Shown: piece after piece, positions 1 to 12,000 of the stretch
How positions within the stretch are numbered: the stretch's first letter is position 1
How the letters are laid out: every line of letters starts with the position of its first letter
Assembly (NCBI GenBank): GCA_022575985.1
Contig: JAKSXM010000007.1
Coordinates: 1,552,501 to 1,616,500, forward strand
Source: Anagrus nilaparvatae
Taxonomy: Eukaryota > Arthropoda > Insecta > Hymenoptera > Mymaridae
Length of the DNA: 64,000 nt
Direction: 5' to 3'
Notes under the pieces: model-generated
What the model was told of the DNA's origin: nothing
Seen by the model: only the letters and a program-made list of their open reading frames with translations
The model's database searches: none
Program-made: the position numbers and the translations under genes

Positions 1-267
1 ATTTATTACTATACCCTCATTAGAAACAATATAAAAACATTTATTTGTAGTATACATATTATCATCAGCTGTCATGTTTTCATACAAACTTTTATTTATA
101 TGAGTGAAAATTCAATTTCATAAAAATATCGAGACCTAGAACCAAGATATTTGCTGCCTGACCAAGTTATATAAACGTGTAATCTTAAATTGGTTTTAAA
201 ACCCTCTAATATTATTATGTGCTTCATGCAATTTTAACTTTAAGATTATAATTATTATGTATATATA
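1..267. other. AT-rich non-coding start of window
   Basis: No open reading frame of note, no splice-like coding exon and no recognisable repeat. It ends in a short AT run that abuts the palindromic element starting at about 268. Confidence 0.5.
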
Positions 268-646
268 TTAGAGTGGACCTAAAATTGGAGTTATAAGAAA
301 AACTTTGCTCCGCGGGTTTATTCGTGAACTTTTGGTCATAAAAAGTCACCAACTCCAAGGATTTTGCTTTTCAAAAACACGTGCCTGTAAGCACCTCAAT
401 TTTCTACCTTAAATAACATGGGAATTTTTACTTTTCAGCTTTCTAATTTTTTACAAAGCTTGCAAAAATGTTTTGAAAAGCTGCTGATCGATGGAAAGTA
501 CTATTTAAAAGGTGCTTACAGGCACGTGTTTTTGAAAAGCAAAAGCAAAATTCTTGGAGTTGGGGACTTTTTATGATCATAAGTTCAAAAAAAAAAACCC
601 GGAGAGAAAAATTTTTCTAAAAACTCCAATTTTAGGTCCACTCTAA
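268..646. mobile_element. Palindromic TA-flanked MITE, family T copy 1
   Basis: The ends are inverted repeats beginning TTAGAGTGGACCTAAAATTG, and the arms match along most of their length (for example the GGTGCTTACAGGCACGTG region near 385 and 510). Both ends sit in TA-rich sequence, so a TA target duplication of Tc1/mariner type is likely but cannot be proved here. No coding capacity. The same family recurs near 21905 and at 35090-35231. Confidence 0.75.
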
Positions 647-699
647 TATATATATCTATATCTATATCTATATCTATATCTATATCTATATCTATATCT

Positions 700-730
<31 letters not shown>

Positions 731-732
731 TG
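647..732. repeat. TATATC hexanucleotide microsatellite
   Basis: About thirteen near-perfect hexamer units ending in a short TA run. The 'DIDIDI' open reading frame on the minus strand here is only this repeat read through. Confidence 0.9.
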
Positions 733-1760
733 CCGATAGAGAATTTTTTTAGTTTGATAGGATTGACTAGACGATAATAGCTAGAGAGACGCGGTTTGCG
801 GCAAAAAACGCGGAAAAATTGCAGAAGTGACATAGGCTATACAGGATTTCGATTGATGCGAAAGAAAATTTTTGTCGCCAAAAAAACGATTGTTCAAAAA
901 AATGATCATTTTTTGAAGGAAGAAGTGTATATATAATAACTTATAAATATATATAAATATATGCTTGAAAATTTAGGTGGACACGTAAATAACAATTCTA
1001 AATCATATAAAAACTTTTCTGATTCCAAAAAAATTTCAATTTTTTAAGTTAATTACGATTTTTTGAAAATTTACGAAAACATCAAAAATGATCATTGAAA
1101 AAACGTTTTTTTGGCTACAAAAATTTTCTTTCGCATCAATCTAAATCCTATAAAACCTATGACACTCCTGAAATATTTTCTCGTTTTTTGCTGCAAACCG
1201 AGTCTTTCTAGCTAACTTCGTCTAGGCGTGATCATCAAACTTTAAAAATTCTCTAACGCTATTAGTAGGATTAGTCCAAAACTTTCTATATTTTTGAAAA
1301 ATTATTGTAAATTTTTACAGATCCAACCGATTCACTCCAAAATTTAGGTGCAATCGTAAAAAATATTCCCAAATGGAATGAAAGACTTTGCCACAGTAAA
1401 ATTTTTCCTTAGTTCTCAGATTTTTAGGTTTTTTTTTTAAAATTGCATAAAAATTTTTTTTTGGAAATTCAGTTTTTTCAAGATACAAAATTTTTGTTCC
1501 AATTAATTGAAATGAAACCAAGCCTATGTTTTGACCGGTAATTTTTGCCGTCTTTTGCCGTAAACCCGATATTTCTAGCTTTTATTGTGGTCTAGTTTAT
1601 CGCGTTCGGGCATACATACATAATGGTGATTTGGCCCAGAAAACATAAAAAATGATCATTTTTTTGAACAATCGTTTTTTTGGCGACAAAAATTTTCTTG
1701 TGTCCATATATATATATGTTCATATATATATATATATATATTTATAAGTTATTATATATA
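733..1760. repeat. Complex inverted-repeat element with three arm copies
   Basis: The stretch at about 736-920 is repeated inverted at about 1085-1265. A third, diverged copy in the second orientation lies at about 1515-1700. Shared landmarks are an ATGATCATTTTTT core, TTGATGCGAAAGAAAATTTT and a GGTTTGC block. TA-rich tracts flank it on both sides. No protein is encoded. Confidence 0.6.
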
Positions 1761-1940
1761 CACTTGTGGATCCTATGGAAGGGTAGCTAAGCTTTGTATT
1801 GCTGATTACTAATTATCTGTCTGGGTTCATATGCCCGTAATTTTTATGATTTAGTAAATTTTAGATAATACTTTGGGTAAAAAAAGATTATTTTACAAAA
1901 TATAGAGTAACCTAAAACAACATATTTTTTGAAAAATAAA

Positions 1941-2013
1941 GCCGCAGGGGTCCAGGGGGGCGCAGCCCCCATGGTGGCTGCCGGGGCGAGCGAAGCGAGC
2001 CGGAGGCAGCTAG
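1941..2013. other. GC-rich island in AT-rich flank
   Basis: About 73 bases of very high GC content in a region otherwise near 80% AT. It contains a hairpin of the form GGGGGCGCAGCCCCC and a direct repeat of GCGAGC around GAA. No reading frame of value. The origin is not recognised; it looks like the end of a repeat or a foreign insertion. Confidence 0.5.
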
Positions 2014-4675
2014 TAAATATATATAAGTATATTGAGAGTGTACTATGTTTGTGATTACAAAATAAATACTTATTATTCTTATTGTAATTTTAGTCAAATA
2101 AATAATTAAAAAATATAGAGAATAATTAGAGTTTCGAAAATATGAGAGCAAAGGCAAAAGTAAATCTTAAAATATTCCCTGAGTCTGCTCGTATACTATG
2201 AAAAATATTTTATATAAATATATTTTTTACATTTCAATCATTGCGGAAAACTTGCCTCAAAAGAATATTCAAATTAATAGACTTGTATAAATGCATACCA
2301 TTTGTAACAGTAATAATAGACAAGAAAAGGAACTCATTTAAATAATAAAAAAAAATCTTTTCTATAAATTAAAGAATTGAATTTTGAAAAGAAAAAAAAA
2401 ATTTATTATTTAGGATGAAAGATCTCGTGATTATTGACCGTGATAGTACCTATTGTTAATTCAAAGTGATTGCCACTTGAGACGACGATGGCTGCATGCA
2501 TTTCTTTTTACGAGGGAAGAAGAGGCACATCCGCAAGTATATTTGATCTCAAGTAGCTTTTTTTAAAGATTAAATTATTCAGGTATGCATTTTTTTTTTA
2601 TTTCTCTTTTCTGCAATTATAAGTTTTTTGATCGATTACGCAATTATTAGTGCTTATTTAAAAATGTGTAATACTTAAAAGCAAATTATTTTTTGAAAAA
2701 TTTTTAATATTTTTTCTTACATATGCAGTTCAGTTGCTAATACTTGATATTTTAATCAGACTATAAAATTTTTAGGATACTTATACGCTGCAGATTTTCA
2801 TCAGATGAGTTAGAAAACAAAACAAGAATTCACATATTTGGCCCGATAAAACTTTAATAATTTTAAATGTTAAGCAAATTTTCATACTCGAACTTACTTG
2901 AAATTTCAAGTAAAGCAACCTAACCGTGTTTTTTAATCTATGCTTGAAAATGATTATTTTGTTCATCCGAGCATAAAACTTATTTGCATTCGTTGTAAGC
3001 TTAGACAGGAAAAAAATATCTTAAGCACTTTGGGCAAAAATCTTAAGGCACTAAAGGGACCATATAAGGATCCCTCGTGACTGATTTCACAAGGCACTTG
3101 TGTTGGTAAATAAAAAATTATTTAGATCAATACCATACTTAGCGCATATAATTCTATATGAGTAAGATTTAGGAGCCGCATATAACTCTGAAATACACTA
3201 CACATTTGGCCGGTTCTACATTTAAAACTCATACGCCATTATTTCCAATACTACGAGAATACCTGGTCAAGAATGAGGCATTGATTTTTCGACCTCATCC
3301 GAGATTGAGGCGAGGCGAGATTGAATTTTCGAGTACCTCGTTCTCGTTCTAAATTGCTAATTTCCTTCTCGTAGAAGCGCTAGCAATGAGTGAAAAATAA
3401 ATTTAAAAAAAAAATTTCTTACGTTTCAAATCATTTATAATCGTTTGAGTAAAAAGAAAAAATTTCCAAAATCCACTAGTACCCAGCGTAAGTTTTTTTC
3501 AAAATACAAAAAGTTCTCTAAATTTTTTCATATAGATAAATTTCTAAAGTTTAATTAGACTCATGTGGAATCAGAAATTGATTCATAAATATATTTATTT
3601 TTAACAAAAATAAATTATGCAGATAAAGTTAATCAAGAATCCCATATGTTGAAACATGCTATTTAAAATCAAGTATTTTCTTGTTTTATTTATTAAATTG
3701 GAAAAATTTCCATATAAATAAAACTATCTATTCACATGCACTTCTTTCATATCCCTCGTAAAATGGATTATTTTTCTACAAAAAAAATATAATATTCACT
3801 GAAACTATAGAATAACAAAAGAATTTCGATGGGTGAGATAAAATGTTAAAATTATTAGATTTATTTTATACTTTTTGCAATATCTGACGAGTAAATTTTT
3901 TTTTTTAAAATTTTTTTGTGATTGTTTTATATATAAGGTCGAAAAAAAATATTTAACAAAAATATGTAACGTAATTTAAATATGGTAACTGAAATATTTG
4001 TCCATTTTTCTCAGATTACAAACCAGAACTCCTTTAACTTTTTAAATAGAAATACAAATATGGTATACGAATTTATAATTTGTCAAAAAGTTATCAGCAG
4101 AATCTGTGGTATAAATAAAGTCTTTCGTCTAAATATATTAATTACTGAGAATCTCTTAATCGTGTTACCTAACGTATTTAATTGTTTGGGTCAGTGTCAG
4201 CCCCACAATTGCGTTTACGTAATTTTGTGATTTTAAAATTCTAGTTTCACATAATAACTGTTAATGATTTTCTTACCCACTTGCAAAATTAAACCTGAAA
4301 TAAAATGAATAAATATTACTTAGCATAAAATTATTTTCATCATATTTTGAAAATAAATAAATCATATTTTCCAATAATATAAATATTTGATTATCCTTGA
4401 TCTAAAAAATATTTATATTTTATTATCTATTTATTTAAATATAATAAATACAGAACAATACACCTTACTCAATCACTAATTTATATTTATAAAATTAAAA
4501 ATTATTATAACGTGCGACTTAAATTGTCCATCATCAATAAGTCTTTCTAATATGCATTATAAATCAGGTGTGGCTTATAACATTTATATCTACTATTATT
4601 AAAATTTATTGTTATAATATGTCAATTTAAATTATAATAATTTTTATAAATTTATATTATTTTTCTTTGTTACAG
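2014..4675. other. Non-coding upstream region of NimA
   Basis: I see no convincing coding exon, RNA gene or long repeat. The few open reading frames of 60-80 codons are AT-rich and low in complexity. A strong acceptor (TTTGTTACAG) ends at 4675. The first coding exon is therefore preceded by at least one untranslated exon somewhere in this stretch or further upstream, and I cannot place it. Confidence 0.5.
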
Positions 4676-4705
4676 ATATTTAAATTTTTGAAATTTAATA
4701 TTAAC

Positions 4706-6025
4706 ATGCGTGTGCCTCGATTAGAGGAATTTTTAGTAGCTATTGCTGCATGGCTGCCACTTTCGATAGCATTGAGTGGTGAACACGTATGTCATCGTGT
4801 GGAAAAGTGAGTTTTAATTTCATGCATTTTTTTCATGTTATTTTATATTCAAATAAATCTTTATAAATTATGAAATTATTCTAATCGAGTGCCCTGTGCT
4901 TATATTGATTATATGGATACAAAGGCTTATTTTACTTTTTTGTAATGTTTTGTGTTTAAATTTTGTTGGGCTTGCAGAATCTTTTTGAATAACAAAAGAT
5001 TTGTTTTTTTGGGTTTTATACTTTTACATTAGCTTCCAACTTGAAGAACTTGGTAAATATCCAAAAATGTTTTTCCAAAACTAGCTTTTAATAAGTTAAC
5101 TTTGATTTATTGCTGGTCAAATCATAAAATAATTATACCATAGCTAAAAATTGGTTGCAAAGTAGTCTTGAGTACTATAAAGACCCCCTAAAAATAATGC
5201 CCATTTGAATTTTTTTGGCTGTTAAAAGTTTTTGTCTCTATAAACTAATCATATTATTAGCCTGTAATAGCTATTTATTAAACAAGGGATAAAATATTGG
5301 TTCTGGCTTTGCATGCATTTGCATGCACGAGCGAGCGATAGCTTTGCAGACAGCATGCAAAAGTCGAACCCAATATTTTTTCCCGTGTTCTAAAATATAG
5401 TTTTACATATAATGGGCAAAAAAGCCGTCTCCCTAGACAAGAAAATAGGCTTTTTTTGCCCTAGATATGTAAAGCTTCTTTCCTTACCCAGTTGCAAGGT
5501 TTAAAAAATAGACTATCCAAAATATATTACTATAGATTTAAGTAAATAGATTCAATACATCAATTCATTCAATCATACCATTATAGACTTTCATAAATTG
5601 TTTGGTTCGTTTTAAAGGCCCAGAATTTCCTTTGGGTCAAAAAATTATTATTTTTTGTAAAAAATCATCCAATATCCTCACATAAATTAAATCTGAGCTA
5701 TCTAATAAAATAAATCACAAATGCATTCCTTACAGAACTTGATGGATTAACCCAAATAATATCCTAACGTATGCTGTAAAATATTTATTTATTCACGTAA
5801 TTAAAAAAAAAAAAAAAAAAATTATGTAAAAAAGAAATATTTTAATATAAATTACTCAATTTGATACATAAAAAGTAAAAATATATGTACATTTTTAGTT
5901 ATACAGTAACAACGATGGAGACATACTTGGAACCAGTAAATATTCACACACTAGAATGGTGTCTTCAATTACCGCCTCGTTGTACACAAAGTCGCACGGA
6001 ATTGCGTGAACGTTATAGACCGAAG
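4706..6025 (+). CDS. NimA: NimA coding exons 1-2: signal peptide and EMI domain
   Basis: Exon 1 (4706-4806) encodes MRVPRLEEFLVAIAAWLPLS, a hydrophobic leader, followed by GEHVCHRVE. The donor is GTGAGT and it ends in phase 2. Exon 2 (5899-6025) continues NYTVTTMETYLEP, then WCLQLPPRC and RTELRERYRPK, and ends in phase 0 at a GTAAGT donor. The spaced cysteines with PPRC and aromatic residues are the EMI-domain pattern seen at the N terminus of NimA and Draper proteins. The intervening intron of 1.1 kb holds only a small hairpin repeat. Confidence 0.85.
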
Positions 6026-9000
6026 GTAAGTTTTAATAAAATCCTTCAATGTTTTATATTGCTTAATAATATTTTATAAAGAAAACAACTGACTTGTTAT
6101 TTTCTTACTCTTTCTCTCTCTCTCTCTTTTTATTTATATTCCTATTTATAGTATGTAAAAAAATTAAAAATTAGAGCGAAAATTTCATAAAATATATATA
6201 GAAATAGCTATTTCTCATTAGGATGAATTGTTTTAAAGAAAATTTATGTATATCATGTTTTTATATAGAATTAAAGTTTATGATGTGTTTCTTTACATTT
6301 TTTTTTTGCATAATCAACAAGAAACTTTTTTTTGCATAATGTAAAATAAACTATTTTAATTTATTAGGTAATTTACCTTAACTTGCTATTTTTTTGTTCT
6401 TTTGTTTTGAATATATAATTATTTATTTTAAATTTTTTAGTTTACATTGAAAATTTATATCGCGATTTATATTTATTAAATAATTATAGATCTGTCGTAG
6501 ACTCCTGTTTCGTGGAAATTTTTTATTTTTTATAGCTCGATAGAATTTTCAACCAGGTATTTATGTTTTTTGGAACGCTGAACATGAATATGAAATTTTT
6601 TTTCCCCTGACTTTGCCCAGGTGTTCATATAAGGAAATGTCTAAGAAATAGCAAAAAATAACCTAAAATCGCTTATTCTGACAACAGTAAGTTTTTACCG
6701 AAATGAATGTAATGTTCGTTTTCAACTAAAATGACCCAGTTATCAGTAGTGGGTATATTATAAAAGGTCATTGACCCACTCCCCTCTTCTGACCTATATT
6801 TAACTAGGTCAAGAGTCAATAACCTTTTGTTTTCTGGTGTAGCGATTACCTAACAAGTTATTAACCTTGAGTAAACTCATATACCTACTACTGACAACTG
6901 GGTCATTTTAGTTGAAAACGAACGTTACATTCATATTCGGTGACCCTAAAGACTTAAATACCTAATAGAAAATTCTATCGACCGGAACAGTTGAAAAGTG
7001 TCTGCAAAAGAGGATTCTATGAAAGAACTATTCAGGTTTGGAAAGGTTTGAAATAAATAATTGTAGGTATTTAAGATGAAAATTTTACACTTTCAAGATG
7101 CTCTACAATTTTTTTTTCCAAGCACAGAAGCTTACAAGTGTAAATAATACCATAATGAAATAATCCATAAAGAAAATAGAATTAAAAAAGAAAAGAATGG
7201 TTTATATGAAAGCCCCTATTCACTTTTGTTAAATTGAGCATAAAGTATCTTTTGAACTATGCAATGTGTTTAACGAAATTCCTTTTAGGATTATATTCAG
7301 ATGAATCTCCAAATTTTAATAAAACTCTTTATGCCTTAACCCAAATAAATGAGGTAATTAAATTTCAATAGCCAAATTACCCAGCATGCTTTCTACTTTA
7401 CAAAGCTGGTGATTTTTTTAAAGTGCACCCTGAGTCACACATTTAAAAATATTTTTCATCACTCTGTTACATGATCAAAGTATCAAGAGAGAAAGTTACA
7501 CATAGCGACCACGTAATTAAATTAAAAGATCATCTTATTTACAGGAGGAAAATAAAAATATATTTATTTAATCAGTAAAAATTACATAACAAAAATATGA
7601 AACATCATTTTAAATTAATAAAGTCAATTTATAATTATCCAAGAATGAAGTTTAATAAAAATATGATTTTTACATATATGGTATAGTTGACCATAATGAA
7701 TTTTAATTAAAAATTTAATATAAAAATATTTACACTTTATTCCGACGTTAATAAAGTAATTATTTAATTATCCTGCCGGAAGATCTTATTTTCATTTTAC
7801 TTAATCATATAATGCAAGCAACTTTTTTATATTAAATTTCGTAATAATATTTTTTAAGTATACAGAAATTTTTTTTACTGGCCATGAGAGATAACTTTTA
7901 ATGGAAAATAATATAATTTTTTTTTTTTCATATTAATAATATTTTGGATCTTTTTCTCAAGATATTGACACATAATGATGAAATTTATTTCTATACAAAA
8001 ATATTTTTATCTACTGCATTAAACATTTTTTTATATGGGTAGTTCTAATTTCAAGTTAAATTTTGAATTTTTGAATAAAATTTGTTTTTTTATTTCCTAA
8101 ATTTTGTAACAGATTAAAAGAAATAAATATTCCGATCACTATAACAGAAATTTCTCAAGTTTCCTGAATTTCTTTTTCTGAAATTTTTGAATTGGATTTT
8201 TTTTCTACTGTTTTGTAATTCGTCATTTATGTTATTTTATTGACGGCACTTCTCTACTTGCTACGCATAAGTTTTTTTAAAAACACCAGCTTTTAAATTT
8301 TTCTAAACCATACTGGTCGCTGATGGAATCTTTAACCAGTAACAATAGTTTTGGTGCAAATATAATAATACTTAAAAGGGGAAACATTTGGGATGCTAAA
8401 TTTTTAGTTATGGATGACTTTCATATGTTGAATCCAAGATACCCTCCGTTTGTTTCAACGTGCCTTCTGGGTCTAGAAAAAGGGGGCTTTTTGTTATGCT
8501 CTTTGTTATAAGATACCCTGAAAAAAAAATCCGCTTGCCGCAAGCGGAATTCCGCTTGACGCTAGCGGATTTTCTTGTTAACTTCAAACCTAAATTAACC
8601 AATTTTGGATCATTTTTAAAATAACCAAATCAGTCTCGTTTTTTAAGGATTTTGTTTATTACTAATTTTTTTACAGATTTTTTTATTATTTACTTTAATT
8701 GTACATATTTTAAAGTATTATTTTTCTGTTAAAAATAATTTTTCTTTTAATTTTTAGCATCTTAGAACAGTTAAATATTGGTTTTTTTTAAAATTCATAG
8801 ACTTGCGATGGTAGCGATCTTACTCGACACAAAAAAAAATTGAACACATCACTTTTGAACACCTAAATGAAAACATACAAAACTCAACACACAATATTTT
8901 TTACACTAATTATTGCACGCGATTTAAATTAAACACAAAATTTTCAGCTCATTTTATTTGACACAAATTCAAAACAAAAAACTAAAATTTAATTAGTTTT

Positions 9001-12000
9001 TACACGATTTGCATAAAAAATTTTTGTGTCGAATAATACGTGTCAAAAAAATTTGTGTTGGATTTAAATGGTGTGGAAAAAATAGTGTTAAAAAATAATG
9101 CGTGTTGAGTTTTGTGTGTTTTAGTCTTGTGTTCAATTTTTTTCGTGTTGAATAAGATCGCTACCCTTAGGATTTTTCTAGCAGATTTAAATGATGTTAT
9201 AAACTGGACTAAAAGACGTCTTCCCTAGTAATTTATAATTCTAGTAGGATTCGAACTCCCTATTTATTTTAATATTTTAATATGCTATGCAGGAGAAAAA
9301 TTTATTTTTTAAGTTTTTTAGGGTACCAGTTATGAGGGGACCAATTTTTAAAAGTTTTGCAGTCTTCAAGAAAAAATTTTCTGAATAATATTTGCAAGAA
9401 TTACTTATATATTTTTTCCTCGAGATTTCGTTGAAAGCACTATAGTTTTTTTATCTGGGGTTTTCCTTTGCCATAAAATCTTTAGTTTCTATTTTTACTA
9501 GCTTTGTCCAATCTTATATATTTGTATTTGTACCCCATTTGAGCCTAAAGAGTTTGAAATATTTAAAATTATCTTTAATAAATAAATAGATAGGAAAAAA
9601 CTGCTTAAAAAAATGCGAAATCGTTTCGTCTAAAGATGAAAATTCACTGACTTATCAAATTTTTAAGTTATTGTGCTTCAAGTAACGTGTAATTGAGATT
9701 GTAGGAGAATTATTGCAAAATCTTTAATTAACGATAACTCGTTTATTAAAAAACAAAAAGTTTTAGCATTTTTTCGAGTGGTTTTTCCCTGACTATTTAT
9801 TTATTAAAGATAATTTTAAATATTTCAAACCCTTTAAGCTCAAATGGGCTACCAATGCAAAATATATAAGATTGGACAAAACCAGTAAAAATAGAAACAA
9901 AAGATTTTATGGCTAAGGAAAACAACAGATAAAAAAACTAGTGGTTTCATCGAATTTCCGAGGAAAAAATATATAAGTAACTCTTGCAAATATTATTCAG
10001 ATAATTTTTCCTTGAAAACTGCGAAACTTTTAAAAATTGGTACCTTCATAATTGGTACCTTAAAAAACTAAAGAAATGAATTTTTCTCCTGTAAAGCGTA
10101 GTAAAATGTTAAAATAAATAGTGAGTTTGAATTGTACGGGAAAAATTACTTGGGAATATACCTTTTAGTCCAGTTTATAACATCATTTGAATCTGCTAGA
10201 AAAATCTCAAGTCCATGAATTTTTCAAAAACCCAAATATTTAACATTTGAACTGCTCTAAGACGTTAAAATAAATTAAAAGAAAAATTATTTTCAACAAA
10301 GATATTACTTCAAAATATATAAAATTAAAGTAAATAATAAAAAAACTGTAAAAAAATTAGTAATAAACAAAATCATTAAAAACGAGACTGATTTGGTTAT
10401 TTTAAAAATGATCCAAAATTGGTTAATTTAGGTTTGGAGTTGTTTTCAGCTGTTTTCGGTAATTTCTAAAGCTAGTAATTAATGAAATATATTTTATTTA
10501 ACTTTTTATTATTACCTTTCAATAATAATTCCACTTAAAAAAGTTTTAAAAGCTAAATAAGTAATCTTTATTTTTAAAAAGATTTTTTTAACTTTTGAGC
10601 TTTAAAATTCAGTTTTATGAAGTTTTGAGTTCAAAAAAATAATTTTTTTAAGGTTTATTTTTACGTTTCAAGCCATTTGCAATGGTTTAAACAAAAAAAA
10701 ATCCGCTTGTGTCAAGCGGAATTTTTTTTCAGTGTAGGTTTTTTTGGTAATTTTCCATATTACGCTGCAACCCTACTAATAAACCAAAATACTAGATGAT
10801 ATCATTTTTTTTGTTAAGTTACATAACATTTCAAGCTCCATCAACCGTAATTTTTTATCACTAATTGTCTCATTGCTATGGTCAAAAAACCAAATGCCTA
10901 TATTTGGTCCAAAAACACCAATTTTTAAATTGTTGCTAAAATTGTAATTTTTGATGAAAATGAATTTTGAAGGTCTCAAAAATTTTTCTGAAATTGAAAG
11001 TTTAAAATGTCTCATTTATTTAAAGAATTTTATTATTTTTTAAAATATACTGTTAATTTATTTAAATTTCGCTGTTTCAACATACAAACTCTTAAAAATA
11101 TGAAAAGATATATTCTCATGTAAAATTTCCCGTGGAATCCAAATTTTTGTCAGATTTGTAATTGGTCACGTGACTTTGCAGAAAATTTGAAATTTGAGTC
11201 CTACTAGAGAATTTTTCATCCATGTGCTTTTTAGAAATCGACTATTGAAAAAATCGACGTATTTTATTGACTTCTCGCGCATGTGCAGCCCAAACAAATG
11301 TTTAACCCCAGAATCATATTTTAGGAAACTTCCTATCCAGACCTAAGTGAAAATAATTTTTTACTTTAATGAGTTTTTTACAGAAAAAATAAGAAAAAAG
11401 ATCTCACTTTTTTTACTCTTTCTTAAAAAATGGCCAAAAACGAAAATGGTCGCCAAAAATCGAGAACTGAACTTTATGTGCTAAAAAATGATATTGACGA
11501 TTATTTTTAGTGGTACTTTCGGAAAAAAATACTTGGAACTGTAAGGAACTGTATATAAGGATTCGACCATTAGGTTTACGCCGGTTTTGTTTTTAATTGA
11601 GCCATATATAGACGTATATATAGACATATTGAGCCATATATAGACGATACCAAAGGACTGGCTCTCGTGACTTATTAAATGAATTTTTAATTCTCGCAAA
11701 TACTTTTGAGGAACAGTCAGAGATGGCTCGTTGTGCCTACATGCATAATCGAATTTGTAGTGCACTAGATGCCAATAAAAACTTTTGGAAAGAAATGAGG
11801 GGTCTGGGTTTAATTCCTAAAGTAAATGATGCTCTTCATGGGTTCTCGCCCGAAGAGATTAATGTACATTTTTCAAATATTTCAATTTCTGCCACTGAAG
11901 ATCCCTCTATTTCTCGTGATATCATTGATGGTGCTTCTCTTGATGGCTTTTCATTCAAAGAAGTATCTATTAATGACGTCATCTTGGCTGTTTCTCATTT

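Noticed and set aside
585..833. 82-codon minus-strand frame with an alternating DI run
   Set aside because: It is the TATATC microsatellite read through, joined to repeat sequence; no domain.
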